A DNA stretch of 64,000 nucleotides from NCBI GenBank assembly GCA_928724745.1, contig CAKMXJ010000023.1, positions 186,001 through 250,000 on the forward strand. The letters are read 5' to 3'. Position numbers and translations under genes: made by a program. How positions within the stretch are numbered: the first letter of the stretch is position 1; each line of letters opens with the position of its first letter. The notes under the pieces were generated by a model that saw only the letters and a list, made by a program, of their open reading frames with translations, did not search any database and had not been told where the DNA came from. This document shows positions 39,312-50,282 of this stretch, piece after piece. This DNA comes from Anthracocystis setariae (lineage: Eukaryota > Basidiomycota > Ustilaginomycetes > Ustilaginales > Ustilaginaceae).

Positions 39312-40368
39312 ATGTCGGTACGCAAAGTCAAATTGCTGGCCTTGCATGGCAAGGGAACGTCGGCTAAGATCATGAAGGCGCAAATCAAACCTATCATGGA
39401 TGCGCTTGGCGACATGATCGAGGTGGACTTCATCAATGGCGGCCATGTCTCGGCTCCTTATCAGGGTAAGCCAAAACTTGAAGCACAACAATCCGTTAAC
39501 TTGAACCAGGAAAGTCGAAAGCTGAAGCATCATCGTCGACACTCCCGCTTGTGAGCCCTTAGGTATCGAAAGCCTGTTTCCCGAAGAGCCATATTACGCC
39601 TGGTACGATCAACCCTCGCGCTCCGCTCTTCTTGCGGCACACCACAGGGTTGCAGAAAGACTTGGAAGTTCGACGAGTAGAGCTTCGTGTTCGTCTACGG
39701 GAAAGGCGATCGCCATCACTACTAGCTTCCAAGGGACTAGCTTTGATGTCTTGACTCCTCCGGAGACACCGTCGCCGCACACACCTGGATGTCTCAGCAC
39801 CGACTCCGTGCTGTATGGTTCGTTCGTCTTGCCGCGCAAAGGCAACCACGAAAGCATGAGCATGGATGGTGACGAGCGCAGAGATGCGACACAGAGGAGC
39901 TTCATCCAAACGTTTGTCGGCCACGATACGCCGTCCACGTGGCCAAACAGTGCGGGGTCGATGACCCCGCTTGACGGACCAGCATGCACGTACGATGGAT
40001 TGATCTGCTTCTCTCAAGGTTGTGCGGTCTCGACTGGCCTTCTGTTGGAGATTGGCAACAAGATGGGATGGATCGGAGCGTATCCTATACGCTTTGTGAT
40101 CATGATCTGTGGAGGTAGACCGTTTGACCTCAACGGGAGCATGCAACGGGTGGAAAGGACAAGGATCAAGCCGATCGGGGTTCCGAGCCTGCATATCCAC
40201 GGTCGTCAGGATCCAGGACTTGATGAGTCGAAAAAATTGGCATGTTTGTTCGACGATGTGGGCAAGCAAGTTATTGAGCTGGACATTGGTCACTGTCCTC
40301 CGAGACGCACTTTGGACGTAAGTGTGGTAGCAGAGGGTATACGCAGGCTGGTGTCGCAACTTGACTGA
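39312..40368 (+). CDS. FSH1-family serine hydrolase
   Basis: A 319-residue alpha/beta hydrolase in two exons (39312-39465 and 39563-40368). The intron donor is GTAAGC, the acceptor CTTAG, and the junction codon is GGT. Features: the N-terminal LLALHGKGTSA segment, the nucleophile elbow CFSQG, the acid in IHGRQDPGL and the His in DIGHCPP, so the Ser-Asp-His triad is complete. The family includes yeast Fsh1-3 and LovG, the hydrolase that releases the polyketide from a lovastatin synthase lacking its own release domain. This gene is divergent from PKS-B, so a role in product release or proofreading is a fair inference. It carries an insertion of about 80 residues, Ser/Thr/Pro-rich, before the nucleophile. 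Confidence 0.87.
39466..39562 (+). other. intron of the FSH hydrolase gene
   Basis: 97 nt, phase 1, starting GTAAGC and ending TTAG. Reading through it would stop the protein after 80 residues, before the nucleophile. Confidence 0.85.
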
Positions 40369-42209
40369 ATGGCTGGTCCTAGCGATATGAGCAACATCAG
40401 CAGCAGCAGCAGCGACAGGACAGGCTTTGTTGGAAGTATACGAGGGTCAGGGCTGAATTTGAAATGAGCGACATTTTGGCATGAAACATGTGCGGTGAAC
40501 TGCAGCAATGTAAACGAGTGAAGCGTGTGTGGTCAGCGTCGAGCCGTGCATCAAGAGGGAGTGCATCAAGGATTGCAGTTTGGTTGGAAGCGCCCTAATC
40601 GCCAGCGGTTGACCACGTGGAAATAGGGGTGGATGTGTCTAGAAGCAGAGAGTTGTAAGAAAGGAGGCTTCACAGCCACATGGAAACGAAGCACCGAAGA
40701 CAGCGCTGGTATAAAACCGGTACTCTCACATCATCTACTACAGTAGACTGATTGCTTCTGTACCCGGGCTTTTTTTCATTTGTTTTTTTCTTTTTTGTTT
40801 TTTCTTTTCTTTTTTTTTCCAATGATGAGAACAACAACGGCACATGGCCAACTTTTCAGTGGATAGAGTATGGAGAGGGTAGAGAGTAGTGACAGCCCAG
40901 ACGAAAGTAAGCAATCGGGCAAGCTGGATAGGGGCCTGGATTCAGTATCAATAAATGAAGCATTGCATTTGCAGTCTCACTCTAGGTTTCCACACAGCTC
41001 GATAATGTCTCATGGAACGCAGCCGACCACACGTGTGTCTTGGAATGCATATCAGTAGTGTAGTAATACACATTTACTTGCGATTTAGATCAGCGACATC
41101 ACATCAATTCTGCACTTGGCTGCTGTATGTATCTCGCCAGGCAGGTTCAATGCGGCGATGACTTTGGTTCCGAGGTGGAGTGATTGGTTGAGTCGGGCAA
41201 GCCGGTCAATTGATCGGGGTGAGCCGTGGGCTGAGAAGGCGTTGAACTGCATACAGGCGATACAGTACCGTACAGAACAGTGAAATATTATAATAAATAT
41301 TTAAACAATATGGTGGTCCCGTTTCCTTTGATTGCCAATTTTAGGACGAGCAGAGTAGAGTAGAGTGCGTCAGGGGAGCAGCGCAAAAAAAAAAACAAAA
41401 AAAAAAAAAACAAAAACAAAAAAAAAGGTGAGAGGGATGCGCCTCGCTGCTACTGTATTGCACTATATACTGTGCTGTACTGTACTGTACTGCAGGAAGA
41501 AATGGCTCGGCTGTGGATTTTTGAAATTTGGCCGAAAAAGCCAAAGCTTGGACCACTCTTTTGGCGTGCCGTCAGCAGCTCAGCTCAGTGACAGTGTACA
41601 GACAGTAGTTGGGCGTCACTGCACTGCACTGCGCTGTGCCGCTCAAATTGGCGGCGGCTTTCGACGGTTTAGGCTCTTTCGACGCTTTCCACGCTCGGCC
41701 CTTCTTTTGCGTTCTCCATCTCAACTTTTTGGATCGGTTCCTGTCATTCCAATCATTCACCCACTCACTCACCCACTCGCTGGCTAACTGACACTCTGTA
41801 CCCTTTCTTCTTCTGACACCGGTCCAACCCAAACCTTGCACCGTGTTACCAACACACACTAACACTTGACGGCAGGACCAGCAACATTGCACTTCACTTT
41901 CCACCTACACGCTGGCTTCATCTGGGATCGTTCGCACGGGCTTTAGTGACACAACCCGTCTCATCTTCTCACCTTGAAACCAGCAAGTCCATCGACAACG
42001 GCATTGGTCCTTCCACTCTTTCGATCGCTCTCTCAGCTCATGCACGCCACCCATCGCCCACCTTTATAGAGCCTCTGTCAACTGCATTTTCTCTTCATTC
42101 ACATTGGCTCGTCGCAAGCGACCCCCCCCCCCTTATAGCCTCTTTCGTACCTCTGTCGAGCCTCGTTCTTAAACTTCCAGCCGTCGATCTCTGCCTCACC
42201 TTCGTCACC
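40369..42209. other. intergenic region, no gene seen
   Basis: 1.84 kb on the same-strand side of the Tvp38-like gene. It holds T-rich runs at about 40768-40820, an A-rich run at 41385-41427, and TACTGTAC-type words at 41260-41275 and 41451-41493. The last 400 bp is pyrimidine-rich and is probably the promoter and leader of the next gene. Confidence 0.5.
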
Positions 42210-44783
42210 ATGACGGGTGCTGAGCGCCGCAACCACCCCGGCAGTCTTGGAGGATTGCCTGCTCGTTCACCCCTTTCCCGCAGTCCCTCTCCTACCACCA
42301 GGCAGCGTCACAACCCTTCCTCCAACACGCACCATCTCAACAACCGCTCTCATCTCGCCCAAAGGCAAACTCACTACGATGCCTTCCACTCGTCCGCCGA
42401 TCCTGCCCTGGGTGCCACGCCCAACTATGAGTTACCCTCGGACGATCTCTTCCATGGCGCCGCCTTTCACGCTTCCTCTTCCACCTCCTATTGGTTACCC
42501 GACAACAACCACTCTTACTCGGTCTCTCCGCACATCGCAGCTGAAAGCAGCTCTCAACACAACCCAGTCCCCAGACGTGCTGCACCTCTGATTGACACCA
42601 CTGCCCGTCCCCATTCTCGAGCTCAGAGTCTCATCGATCAATCCGAAAAGCGTCCCACCAGTCCGCACATCACTTCCGCTACACCTACCAGTGCTCGCCA
42701 TCACCATCCTTTCTCGGCTCAACCTTCGTCCGTCTCGCGTTCCAGCTCACTCCATGACTCCGACCCAAATGTCCTCCGTCAGAACAAGAGCCCCGCCACT
42801 CATCGAGTCGCGTCGCCCACCCTGCTCAATTCCGGTATCGGTCGGGTCGCCGTGTCCGCCGCACAATCCATCATGGATGCCATGGCTGGCCGAGCCTCTC
42901 CCGCCACTGTCCGCAAGCAATCGTTCCATCATGACCGACATAGCTCCAGCGACGACGAGGCAGGCAAGGGCCATGGTCGCAACGTACCTCGCTTGAACAC
43001 CATCGATCATATCGACCCACCACAGTCCACCATCGGCGGCGATGCTGGATCTGCGTGGCGAGCTAGCATCTCGGAAGTCTTTGTTGCCCATCGAGCTACC
43101 CCCGCCGCCTACCGCCCTCGTCCATCATCGCCACCCAGACGCCGCGGAAGCGCTCATCACGACCAGCAGCCCACCGGAAACGACAGCACCGACATGCAGG
43201 TCTCCAACGCCAACACTCACTCGTCCATCTTGATCGGCTCGCCCATCGTCATCCCGCAAGCACGCAGAGGCGCTGTGCGATTACGACCCGCGCGCAAACG
43301 ACGAGTTTCGCGCCAGATCAAGCCTCGTCGCTCGCTCAAACAAAGGACGCTCGTCTTGATCGCCACAATCTCGCATTTCGTTCGGTTGCTCGCCTGCCCC
43401 GCCGAAGCCTTACGACGATTCCGCGAGTACTGCATCGACACACGCATCGCCATCGACGACGCCTTCAGGCATCCACAGACGGGCATGCGTAGCTACTATC
43501 CGCCCTGGCTGCAGGCATATGTGCCACTGCTCATCTGGCTCGGCATCAGCTTGACCAGCACCGCGCTCGTCATCACTTTCCACACCCAGGTGTTTATCGG
43601 ACTTGACCATCTGTCCGGCTATCTGCAGCGTTTAGGACTGTGGGGCAAGGTCATGTTGGGCTCGCTCATCTTTCTCACCACCTTCCCGCCACTACCGCTC
43701 TACTCGACGCTCATCATGCTTTGCGGCTATGCATTTGGGCTTTGGCAGGGTTTCGTCATCAGTTACATTGCTGCGCTCTCGGGTGCAATCGTGGTGTTTG
43801 TGCTCAGCCGATCGCTGTTGCGCGATTGGATGGTGGGCCTGCTCAATAAGAGTGGAGGTCTCAAAAAGGTGGTGCGAGCCATCGAGAAGCAGCCTAAGCT
43901 GCTCTTCCTCGTTCGACTCGCGCCTTATCCGTACAATCTCATGAATACGCTGCTGGCAAGTTCGCCCACTCTGACCATGCGCACCTACGTCACATGCACT
44001 GCGCTTGCCTTGCCCAAATTGCTGATCCACGCTGGACTCGGAACGAGCATCAAAAACTTTGCAGCGTACAACGGCGCTGGCGACAAGGAGGTCAGTCCCG
44101 AAGAGGCCGAGGCGTCCAGGACGGCCGAGAATGTCAAAAAGTGGGCAGGGTTGGTGGGCATTGGTCTGTGCGTTGGCATCATGATCTACCTGCTCTCCGT
44201 CGCCCGCAGAGCGGTGGATGAGTTGGACGATGAGGATGATGGATCGCAGGACGAAGTTTATGATTACGAAGGTGAAGAGCTGTTTGATTCGGAGTCTGAG
44301 GAGGATGAGCAAGATGGCGATGAAGGTCGCGATCGGGGCGCTGGCGTCGACATGCGGGAGCGCGCAGGTCCCTCGACGCTTGGGTTCCGCAACGGTTACG
44401 CACCCATCACCACCTCACCCGAAGAAAGGCTTCGCCAGAGTATGCGCCAGCCTCAACCCGTACCGATGGCTGCACCGCTCACGCTCGAACGCGGCTCGGC
44501 GAGTGGCTCTTTCGACGGCAAAGTCTCGCTCAGCGGGAGTGGTTCGGCAGGCCACCAATCGATCGACTTGGCGGACAAGATTGCCGAGATGGAAGCACAT
44601 GCCGAGAGCATGACGTTTGAGTCGCCTCTGCACAATGGAGTCGGAGAGGGTGAGGGAGAGGCGAGGATGGTGGCTTCGCCCGAATGGAGTGCCACGGTGG
44701 ATCAATTGGAGGAGAGTGTGGATACACAGGACACGATCAAGAAGGGGCGGCCGTTCTTGTTGGACCACCAGGATGAGCTATAA
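42210..44783 (+). CDS. TVP38: Tvp38/DedA (VTT-domain) membrane protein
   Basis: An 857-residue protein. The first 430 residues are Ser/His/Pro-rich and probably cytosolic and disordered, ending in a basic stretch (KRRVSRQIKPRRSLK). The membrane core at about 435-660 has several hydrophobic segments (YVPLLIWLGISLTSTALVI, FGLWQGFVISYIAALSGAI) and the VTT/DedA signature around FLVRLAPYPYNLMN, with a final segment (VGIGLCVGIMIYLLSV) before an acidic tail (DELDDEDDG). Yeast Tvp38 is a Golgi/Tlg2-vesicle protein; family members act in membrane traffic and lipid scrambling. The long frame extends upstream, but 42210 is the only ATG that fits. The extended N-terminal and C-terminal low-complexity regions are unusual in length for the family. 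Confidence 0.85.
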   Translation: MTGAERRNHPGSLGGLPARSPLSRSPSPTTRQRHNPSSNTHHLNNRSHLAQRQTHYDAFHSSADPALGATPNYELPSDDLFHGAAFHASSSTSYWLPDNNHSYSVSPHIAAESSSQHNPVPRRAAPLIDTTARPHSRAQSLIDQSEKRPTSPHITSATPTSARHHHPFSAQPSSVSRSSSLHDSDPNVLRQNKSPATHRVASPTLLNSGIGRVAVSAAQSIMDAMAGRASPATVRKQSFHHDRHSSSDDEAGKGHGRNVPRLNTIDHIDPPQSTIGGDAGSAWRASISEVFVAHRATPAAYRPRPSSPPRRRGSAHHDQQPTGNDSTDMQVSNANTHSSILIGSPIVIPQARRGAVRLRPARKRRVSRQIKPRRSLKQRTLVLIATISHFVRLLACPAEALRRFREYCIDTRIAIDDAFRHPQTGMRSYYPPWLQAYVPLLIWLGISLTSTALVITFHTQVFIGLDHLSGYLQRLGLWGKVMLGSLIFLTTFPPLPLYSTLIMLCGYAFGLWQGFVISYIAALSGAIVVFVLSRSLLRDWMVGLLNKSGGLKKVVRAIEKQPKLLFLVRLAPYPYNLMNTLLASSPTLTMRTYVTCTALALPKLLIHAGLGTSIKNFAAYNGAGDKEVSPEEAEASRTAENVKKWAGLVGIGLCVGIMIYLLSVARRAVDELDDEDDGSQDEVYDYEGEELFDSESEEDEQDGDEGRDRGAGVDMRERAGPSTLGFRNGYAPITTSPEERLRQSMRQPQPVPMAAPLTLERGSASGSFDGKVSLSGSGSAGHQSIDLADKIAEMEAHAESMTFESPLHNGVGEGEGEARMVASPEWSATVDQLEESVDTQDTIKKGRPFLLDHQDEL

Positions 44784-45143
44784 ATACGGCACATACAGTA
44801 TTGTGATGGGCGTCGACCAGCAATAGAGTACATAGCAGTTCTGTACAAATGTATCATTCCATCCTTTTCTTCTACATTGCTTAACGTCTTAAGGTGTCCG
44901 TCTGTCTTGGAGTGATGGGTAAAAGTGTTGGTGTCAGAGGGGGTTGGTCGCACGTACTGGATGCTGGAAATGCGCTGAAGAAGCCTTTTTTGATCAAACA
45001 AAGCTTTATCCTGAGAAAAATTCCAACCACCGCGTCTTTTGCATCTTTGCTCTTCTACTACTGCTACTACCACCACCACCACCAACATCATCATCATCAT
45101 CATCGTCATATTCCTCGATCTACAATCAATATCTTGGAGGTTT
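44784..45143. other. intergenic region
   Basis: 360 bp before the MYG1-UreG start, with (CAC)n and (ATC)n runs near 45072-45108. No gene is seen. Confidence 0.5.
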
Positions 45144-47433
45144 ATGATAGCAGGCTCACGCTCAACGCTTACACGAACTTTGCGGATTCTTGCGGTGACT
45201 CGACCGACAACGTTGTCGCCTGGTGTGCAACCAGGGTTCTTGAATTTGACTCACGTCCGACGATACGCAGGCGCAACCATGGCTGAAGCTACTGCCAAAC
45301 GCGTCAAGGTGGATGGCCAAGGTGAGTTGGACGCTTCGATGCTGTCAAGAGCTTCTGATTGAGGATGAGGTGAGGGATGGAGGATGAGCAGTTGGAGGCG
45401 GGTTGATGGGTGGATGGCTCGTGCGGATCAAATTTCTGCGCAGAGCGCAAAAATTGGCAAGAAACGCGCTGCGCACAGAACAAATCGGAAAAAAAAGAAA
45501 AAGTTCAACCCCTTCTTCCTCCCTCTCTCTTTCTCCCTCCCTCTCTCTCTCTCTCTCTCTTTCTCACTCTCTCTCTCTCACACACACACACTTTCTCGCG
45601 TGGATCCATATCTCACCGTTTGGTCTACCCTTGACTTTGCTTTCAACCATGACAGAACACATCATCACGCACAGCGGTACGTTCCATGCGGACGAGGCGC
45701 TCGCGGTCAACCTGTTGCGCAAGTTGCCGCGCTTCGCCAACGCTCCTCTCACGCGCACGCGCGATACCGCCACCATCGACTCGGGCTCGATCGTCGTCGA
45801 CGTCGGCGCCACGTACGACCCTACCACCCACCGTTACGACCACCACCAGCGCGGCTTCGACGAGATGTTCGACACCGAACACTCGACCAAGCTCTCATCC
45901 GCTGGACTGGTGTGGAAGCATTTCGGCAAGGAGATCATCGGCGCGCATCTCGGACTCGACCAAGTCACCGACAAAGACGTGGTGGCTCTGCTGTACCTCA
46001 AGCTGTACGACGACTTTGTCGAAGCGATCGATGGGATCGACAACGGCATTTCGCAGTATCCCGCAGAGTTGAAGCCCAAGTACAAGAGCAGGACCGATCT
46101 CAGTGCTAGGGTCGGGTATCTCAACCCGAGCTGGAATGACAAGAGCGATGATGCCGAGCTGGATGCAAGGTTCGAACGCGCGAGTAGCATGGCCGGGGCC
46201 GAGTTTTTCCAGAGGTTGGATTATGCGTTTAAAAGTTGGTTGCCTGCCAGGCAGGTGGTGGTGGAGGCGTTGGAGAGGAGGGAGCATGCGCAGATTTTGG
46301 TGTTCGACGAGTATGCTAGTTGGAAGGACCATTTGTTCCAGTTGGAGAAGGATCTGAATATTGCGCCGACGGAGAGGGTGATTTATGTGGTGTATCCGGA
46401 TGAGAGTGGCAAATGGAGGGTGCAGGCGGTGCCGGTGACGGCGGAATCGTTCGTTTCGCGAAAGGCGTTGCCGGAGCCGTGGAGGGGGATTCGCGATCAG
46501 GCGTTGTCCGAGCTCACGGGGATTCCGGGGTGTATCTTTGTGCACCAGTCTGGGTTTATTGGGGGTAATGCTACCAGGGAGGGGGCGCTTCGGATGGCGA
46601 GGGAGGGGTTGGCGCATACGGGTGTGCCGTTTATCCACTCGGCGCCCGTCGCGGGTGAGGCGGGTGGTCATTCGCACAGTCAAAATCACGCGCACGAGCA
46701 TGGGCATACGCATGATGTGATGCAACATCCTGGCAAGTTTAACGATCGCGAACTGCCCAACTACGAGAACCGCAACTGGAACGAACGCGCCTTCACCGTA
46801 GGTATCGGTGGACCTGTTGGATCGGGTAAGACCGCATTGCTGCTTTCACTGTGTCGAAAGTTGCGTGAGAGGTTCAACATTGCTGTTGTGACCAATGACA
46901 TCTTTACACGCGAGGATCAGGAGTTTTTGCGAAAGCACTCGGCGCTGACGCCTGAAACCAAGATTCGCGCTATCGAGACTGGCGGCTGCCCTCACGCCGC
47001 CATCCGCGAAGACATCTCGGCGAATCTGGAAGCGCTCGAACAACTACAGGCCGAATTCGAAACTCAACTGCTCTTTGTCGAGTCCGGTGGAGATAATCTC
47101 GCCGCAGCGTACTCGGTGGAGCTCGCCGACTTTCACGTTTACGTCATCGATGTCGCCGGAGGTGATAAGGTTCCCAGGAAGGGTGGGCCGAGTATCACGC
47201 AGAGCGATGTGCTTGTGATCAACAAGATCGATCTCGCCGACCAGGTGGGCGCTGATTTGGGCGTGATGAAGAGAGATGCAGCCAAAGTTAGGGACGGTGG
47301 TCCCACCGCGTTTACCAGTGTCAAGTTGGATCAAGGCGTCGATGCGGTCGTCGATATGATCCTCGCTGCAAGGAGGATCGCCGCGGCTGATAAGGCTGGT
47401 AAACCCCCCTCCCCCTCCCCCTCCTCAAAGTAG
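45144..47433 (+). CDS. MYG1 exonuclease fused to urease accessory GTPase UreG
   Basis: A 651-residue two-enzyme fusion in two exons (45144-45321 and 45656-47433). Residues 1-45 look like a mitochondrial presequence ([20 protein letters not shown]). Residues about 60-385 are a full MYG1/UPF0160 domain: [28 protein letters not shown] and [14 protein letters not shown]1 is a DHH-like 3'-5' RNA exonuclease found in nucleus and mitochondria. A His-rich linker (about 397-412, [17 protein letters not shown]) follows, then a full UreG (about 438-640): P-loop [21 protein letters not shown] nickel-binding motif, ESGGDN and NKIDLA. UreG delivers nickel to urease with GTP hydrolysis. No stop or start separates the halves, so UreG cannot be made alone from an ATG nearby. 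Alternative starts at 45279 and 45650 would drop the presequence. Confidence 0.85.
45322..45655 (+). other. MYG1-UreG intron
   Basis: 334 nt, donor GTGAGT, acceptor GACAG, phase 1, with CT-repeats at about 45532-45575 and a CA-run before the acceptor. Removal joins KRVKVDGQ to EHIITHS, which fits the MYG1 family. The ATG at 45650 lies inside the intron's last bases, so a transcript starting downstream could use it without splicing. Confidence 0.75.
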
Positions 47434-47552
47434 GAAAAAAAAGGGGGGTTTTGATCGACGTTTCTTCTCCTCACTTGACAAACAAAAGACAACCTTCACT
47501 TGTGTGTGTGACTTGCAATGCAATTCGAGAGAACAAATGTGTACGAGCTTGG

Positions 47553-48755
47553 TTACAATTTCGACTTGGCCTGTTGATCAGCGTCGATGATGACGAAGCA
47601 ATTGTTGGCGCATGCGGGGAATTTACTGCCATACACCTTGGCCTGGGCACTACTCGCTTGACCCTGCGCATTTCGTGCAGCAATTCCTTGACTGATAACT
47701 GCCAATCGAAACCAGGCCCATGCTTTGGCGGCGGTCCAGTTGGCGATCGGATACGCTCGCTGGCTCTGTTGGCAGTATCGTTGGATGAGTTCGGATTCGA
47801 GCGGAACGGGACATTGCGACGCCGAGAGGTTGCCGAGCGAGAGGAGGAGCGAGCCTTCCTTGCGCGAACGTTGCCACGCCGCCTTGTCATTGATCTCGTG
47901 TGGATTGGTGCACGGTGTCGAGTAGGGCTGCAGCAGGTTGGCGAGATCCGAGAGCGGGTGGCCCAGGGTGGAGAGTTCCCAATCTAGAATCCCGATAACG
48001 CGTGGTTCGGTTGGGTGGTAGATGAGATTATCGATCTTGTAATCACCATGAACGATCGTGTTCTCATCCGCAGGCATATTGTTACCAAACCACTGCAGAA
48101 AACGGTCAATCCCCGGCAGAGGCCCCACCGTCTTACCTGGTTGATCCTTGTCCTCCACCTTTGCCTGAATCGCACTCACTTTACCCAGCGACTTCATCTG
48201 CCGCGTGTAAAACCCGGCGTTCTTACCATAGTCACCGAGACCGATGGAAGCGGGAGAAATTCGATGGAGTGCGGCGAGCGTATCGATGGCGCTGAGCCAG
48301 CACTGACGACGTTCTTGTTTCGATTCGAGTTCGAGGAAGCGGTAGTCTTCGAAGATGCGACCGTTGATGAATTGCATGATGTAGAACGCGGTGCCGACGA
48401 TGGCCTTGTCTTGGCACAGGCAGAACACTTCGGGGACGGGGATGCGATCGGGTGAGTCCGAGGGGAGCGACGAGGTGTATGTGTGGATGGCTTTGAGGAT
48501 TCGATACTCCCTCTCCACCGCATGCGCCGTGGACGATAGAAGCGAGCCAGGTGGCTTCTTGCGCATAACGTAGCGCGTGTCGTTCTTGTCGAACAGGATG
48601 TACGTCGGGTTCGATTGGCCAAAGCTGAACTGCTTGACCTTGACCGGAGCCGCAATGGCAGGCACGTTTTTGACCAGATACGAGTTGAGGGCATCCACGT
48701 CGAAGGCGTGACGAACCTCGCCATACTGCTGGCCAACTTTCTTGTCCTCGGTCAT
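47553..48755 (-). CDS. ACAD10/11-type aminoglycoside-phosphotransferase-fold kinase
   Basis: A 400-residue protein from the ATG at 48755. It has the kinase-like fold of the APH family as found in the N-terminal part of animal ACAD10/ACAD11: an N-lobe with FSFGQSNPTYIL and YVMRKKPPG (the ATP-site Lys region), the catalytic loop IVHGDYKIDNLIYHP, and the metal-binding ILDWELSTLGHPLSDLA. In animals this domain is coupled to an acyl-CoA dehydrogenase and acts on hydroxy-acyl-CoA; here it stands alone, as in many fungi. A role in fatty acid breakdown is inferred, not shown. It is convergent with MYG1-UreG with only 119 bp between the stops. The frame extends upstream with no ATG supporting it. Confidence 0.85.
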   Translation of the reverse strand: MTEDKKVGQQYGEVRHAFDVDALNSYLVKNVPAIAAPVKVKQFSFGQSNPTYILFDKNDTRYVMRKKPPGSLLSSTAHAVEREYRILKAIHTYTSSLPSDSPDRIPVPEVFCLCQDKAIVGTAFYIMQFINGRIFEDYRFLELESKQERRQCWLSAIDTLAALHRISPASIGLGDYGKNAGFYTRQMKSLGKVSAIQAKVEDKDQPGKTVGPLPGIDRFLQWFGNNMPADENTIVHGDYKIDNLIYHPTEPRVIGILDWELSTLGHPLSDLANLLQPYSTPCTNPHEINDKAAWQRSRKEGSLLLSLGNLSASQCPVPLESELIQRYCQQSQRAYPIANWTAAKAWAWFRLAVISQGIAARNAQGQASSAQAKVYGSKFPACANNCFVIIDADQQAKSKL

Positions 48756-49648
48756 GGCGTCGATAGCAGCAGAGCAAGGGAGTGCAAGCGGGGATGGAGG
48801 ATGGAGACGATGATACTGGGCAGTGAATGTATGCACAAGGGAGAGAAAGAGAGAGAGAGAGAGAGAATGAAAAGTGAGGGTGCGGGGCAAAAGAGGTGTG
48901 AGGACAAGAAGATGCTGATGTGGTCTGTGTGTCGCTGTGACTTGACTTGACCGGTAATTGGACTCAAGTCGAGGCCGGAGCCCAGCCAACAGACCCAACG
49001 ACCCAACGAAATTTTCCAAAAAACTTGGGCTGCTGTCCACTGCGCGCATCGGGAGAGCACGCTTTCCGGCAACACACGGCTCAATTTCAACCGGTTCTGC
49101 ACTACAGCACCAAACTACTACTATTCTGTATTTTGAGCCGTTCAGAAACATGAGAAAAGACAGCGAACATGTCACGCTTTCGCACGATTGTATGCGATTT
49201 TGAGCGTGAAATTGAGATGGTATTCCTGAAGTGAGCTAAGTCCGGAATGGAGCAGAATATATACCAGGCAAGTGATCGTATATGCACTAAACCTGCGTGT
49301 GAGACTGATTACCTAAGCGCTAGTCAGGTAGTCACCTGACAGAACATTTGAATTAAGAAAGCAGAACAAGACAGATCATAGAACGACGAACAAGGGTGGT
49401 GGTATCATAACTATGCCAGGTGAAGAAGCAATACAGTAGCAAGCATACAGGAGGCGAATCTTAGAAACCAACACAACGCTATCCCGATTTGCACCTCTCC
49501 GCTTCGCTACGCTTCCGATCCATTCCTGGGTCCCCACCCACGTTTACCGAACCGATGCGGATCGCGGATCAAATCCAACTGATCAATCCCTGCGTCCGTG
49601 CTCCCAGGATCACGGAAACGAGCAGAACGAGGAGCATCATCTTACGTC
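48756..49648. other. intergenic region
   Basis: About 890 bp upstream of the APH-fold gene and past the last possible exon of the aldehyde dehydrogenase. It has a GA-run at about 48841-48868. No gene is seen. Confidence 0.5.
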
Positions 49649-49873
49649 TTACGCCTGAGCTTTCCGACTCTTGATGCGCACGGTAAAGACCGCCAAAACC
49701 CAAAAAAAAAAGATGAACGAGAAAAGAATCCAAAAGAAACCAGCGCCCCCGAAAAATACGCGCGTGAGAAATCCAACAATGCAAGCCAGCAGCAAGCACG
49801 CACCGATCCACAAGAGAAAAAGCGGTAACCATGCAGCACCGCGCCAAGACCGGCCCACGAAACAATGGAGATC
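49649..49873 (-). other. possible membrane-anchor exon of the aldehyde dehydrogenase
   Basis: A minus-strand stretch of 75 codons reading as two hydrophobic segments (around LFLLWIGACLLLACIVGFL and FFWILFSFIFFFWVLAVF) and ending in a basic tail (RIKSRKAQA). It has no ATG of its own and follows a branch-point-like CTGAC and a long pyrimidine tract. That is what a 3' exon coding for a tail anchor looks like. The acceptor would read CGG, not the normal AG, so the exon is unproven. Confidence 0.35.
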
Positions 49874-50282
49874 CCGAAAAGAAGAGGTGGGGAACAGAGT
49901 GAGAGAGAGCGGAGATCGTCAGTATGCAACAGATTTCAATGCCGATTCGCATGTCACGTGATTGAGAGCGTCCGCCAGTTTTCCAAGGTTGCACAAAGCA
50001 CAAGATAAAGATAGCATGCGATGCCAATGCCATCGTGCGCGCAGGAGAAAGAGAGGGGAGGGGGAAGAAAAAGGAAGAACGAATCCGCTGCTCAGTGTGC
50101 TGTTCCTCCAGGAATGTGTATGAAAGAACAGGAAAGACCAGACGCCGCACCTAGCGGGAGCAACACGAGCAGACACGTCACAGGAACATGGACCCACAAG
50201 TGTGCACTGGCATCCCAGTGCCGACGAGCAAGCATCGACGTGGAAACGAGCAAGGGGGCCAACGTGGGGGGGAGAGGAGAAA

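Noticed and set aside
41385..41427. A-rich run as the tail of a retroelement
   Set aside because: No element body, target-site duplication or reverse transcriptase was visible next to it; similar A- and T-runs occur at many places in this window.
45403..45655. Reading the MYG1-UreG frame back to 45403 without splicing
   Set aside because: This part encodes low-complexity Ser/Leu sequence from CT-repeats and starts at a non-ATG or weak codon; a canonical intron with clean junctions explains it better.
49569..50150. A separate small membrane-protein gene on the minus strand
   Set aside because: The hydrophobic frame has no ATG after its upstream stop, so it cannot start alone; it is better explained as a 3' exon of the aldehyde dehydrogenase, though unproven.
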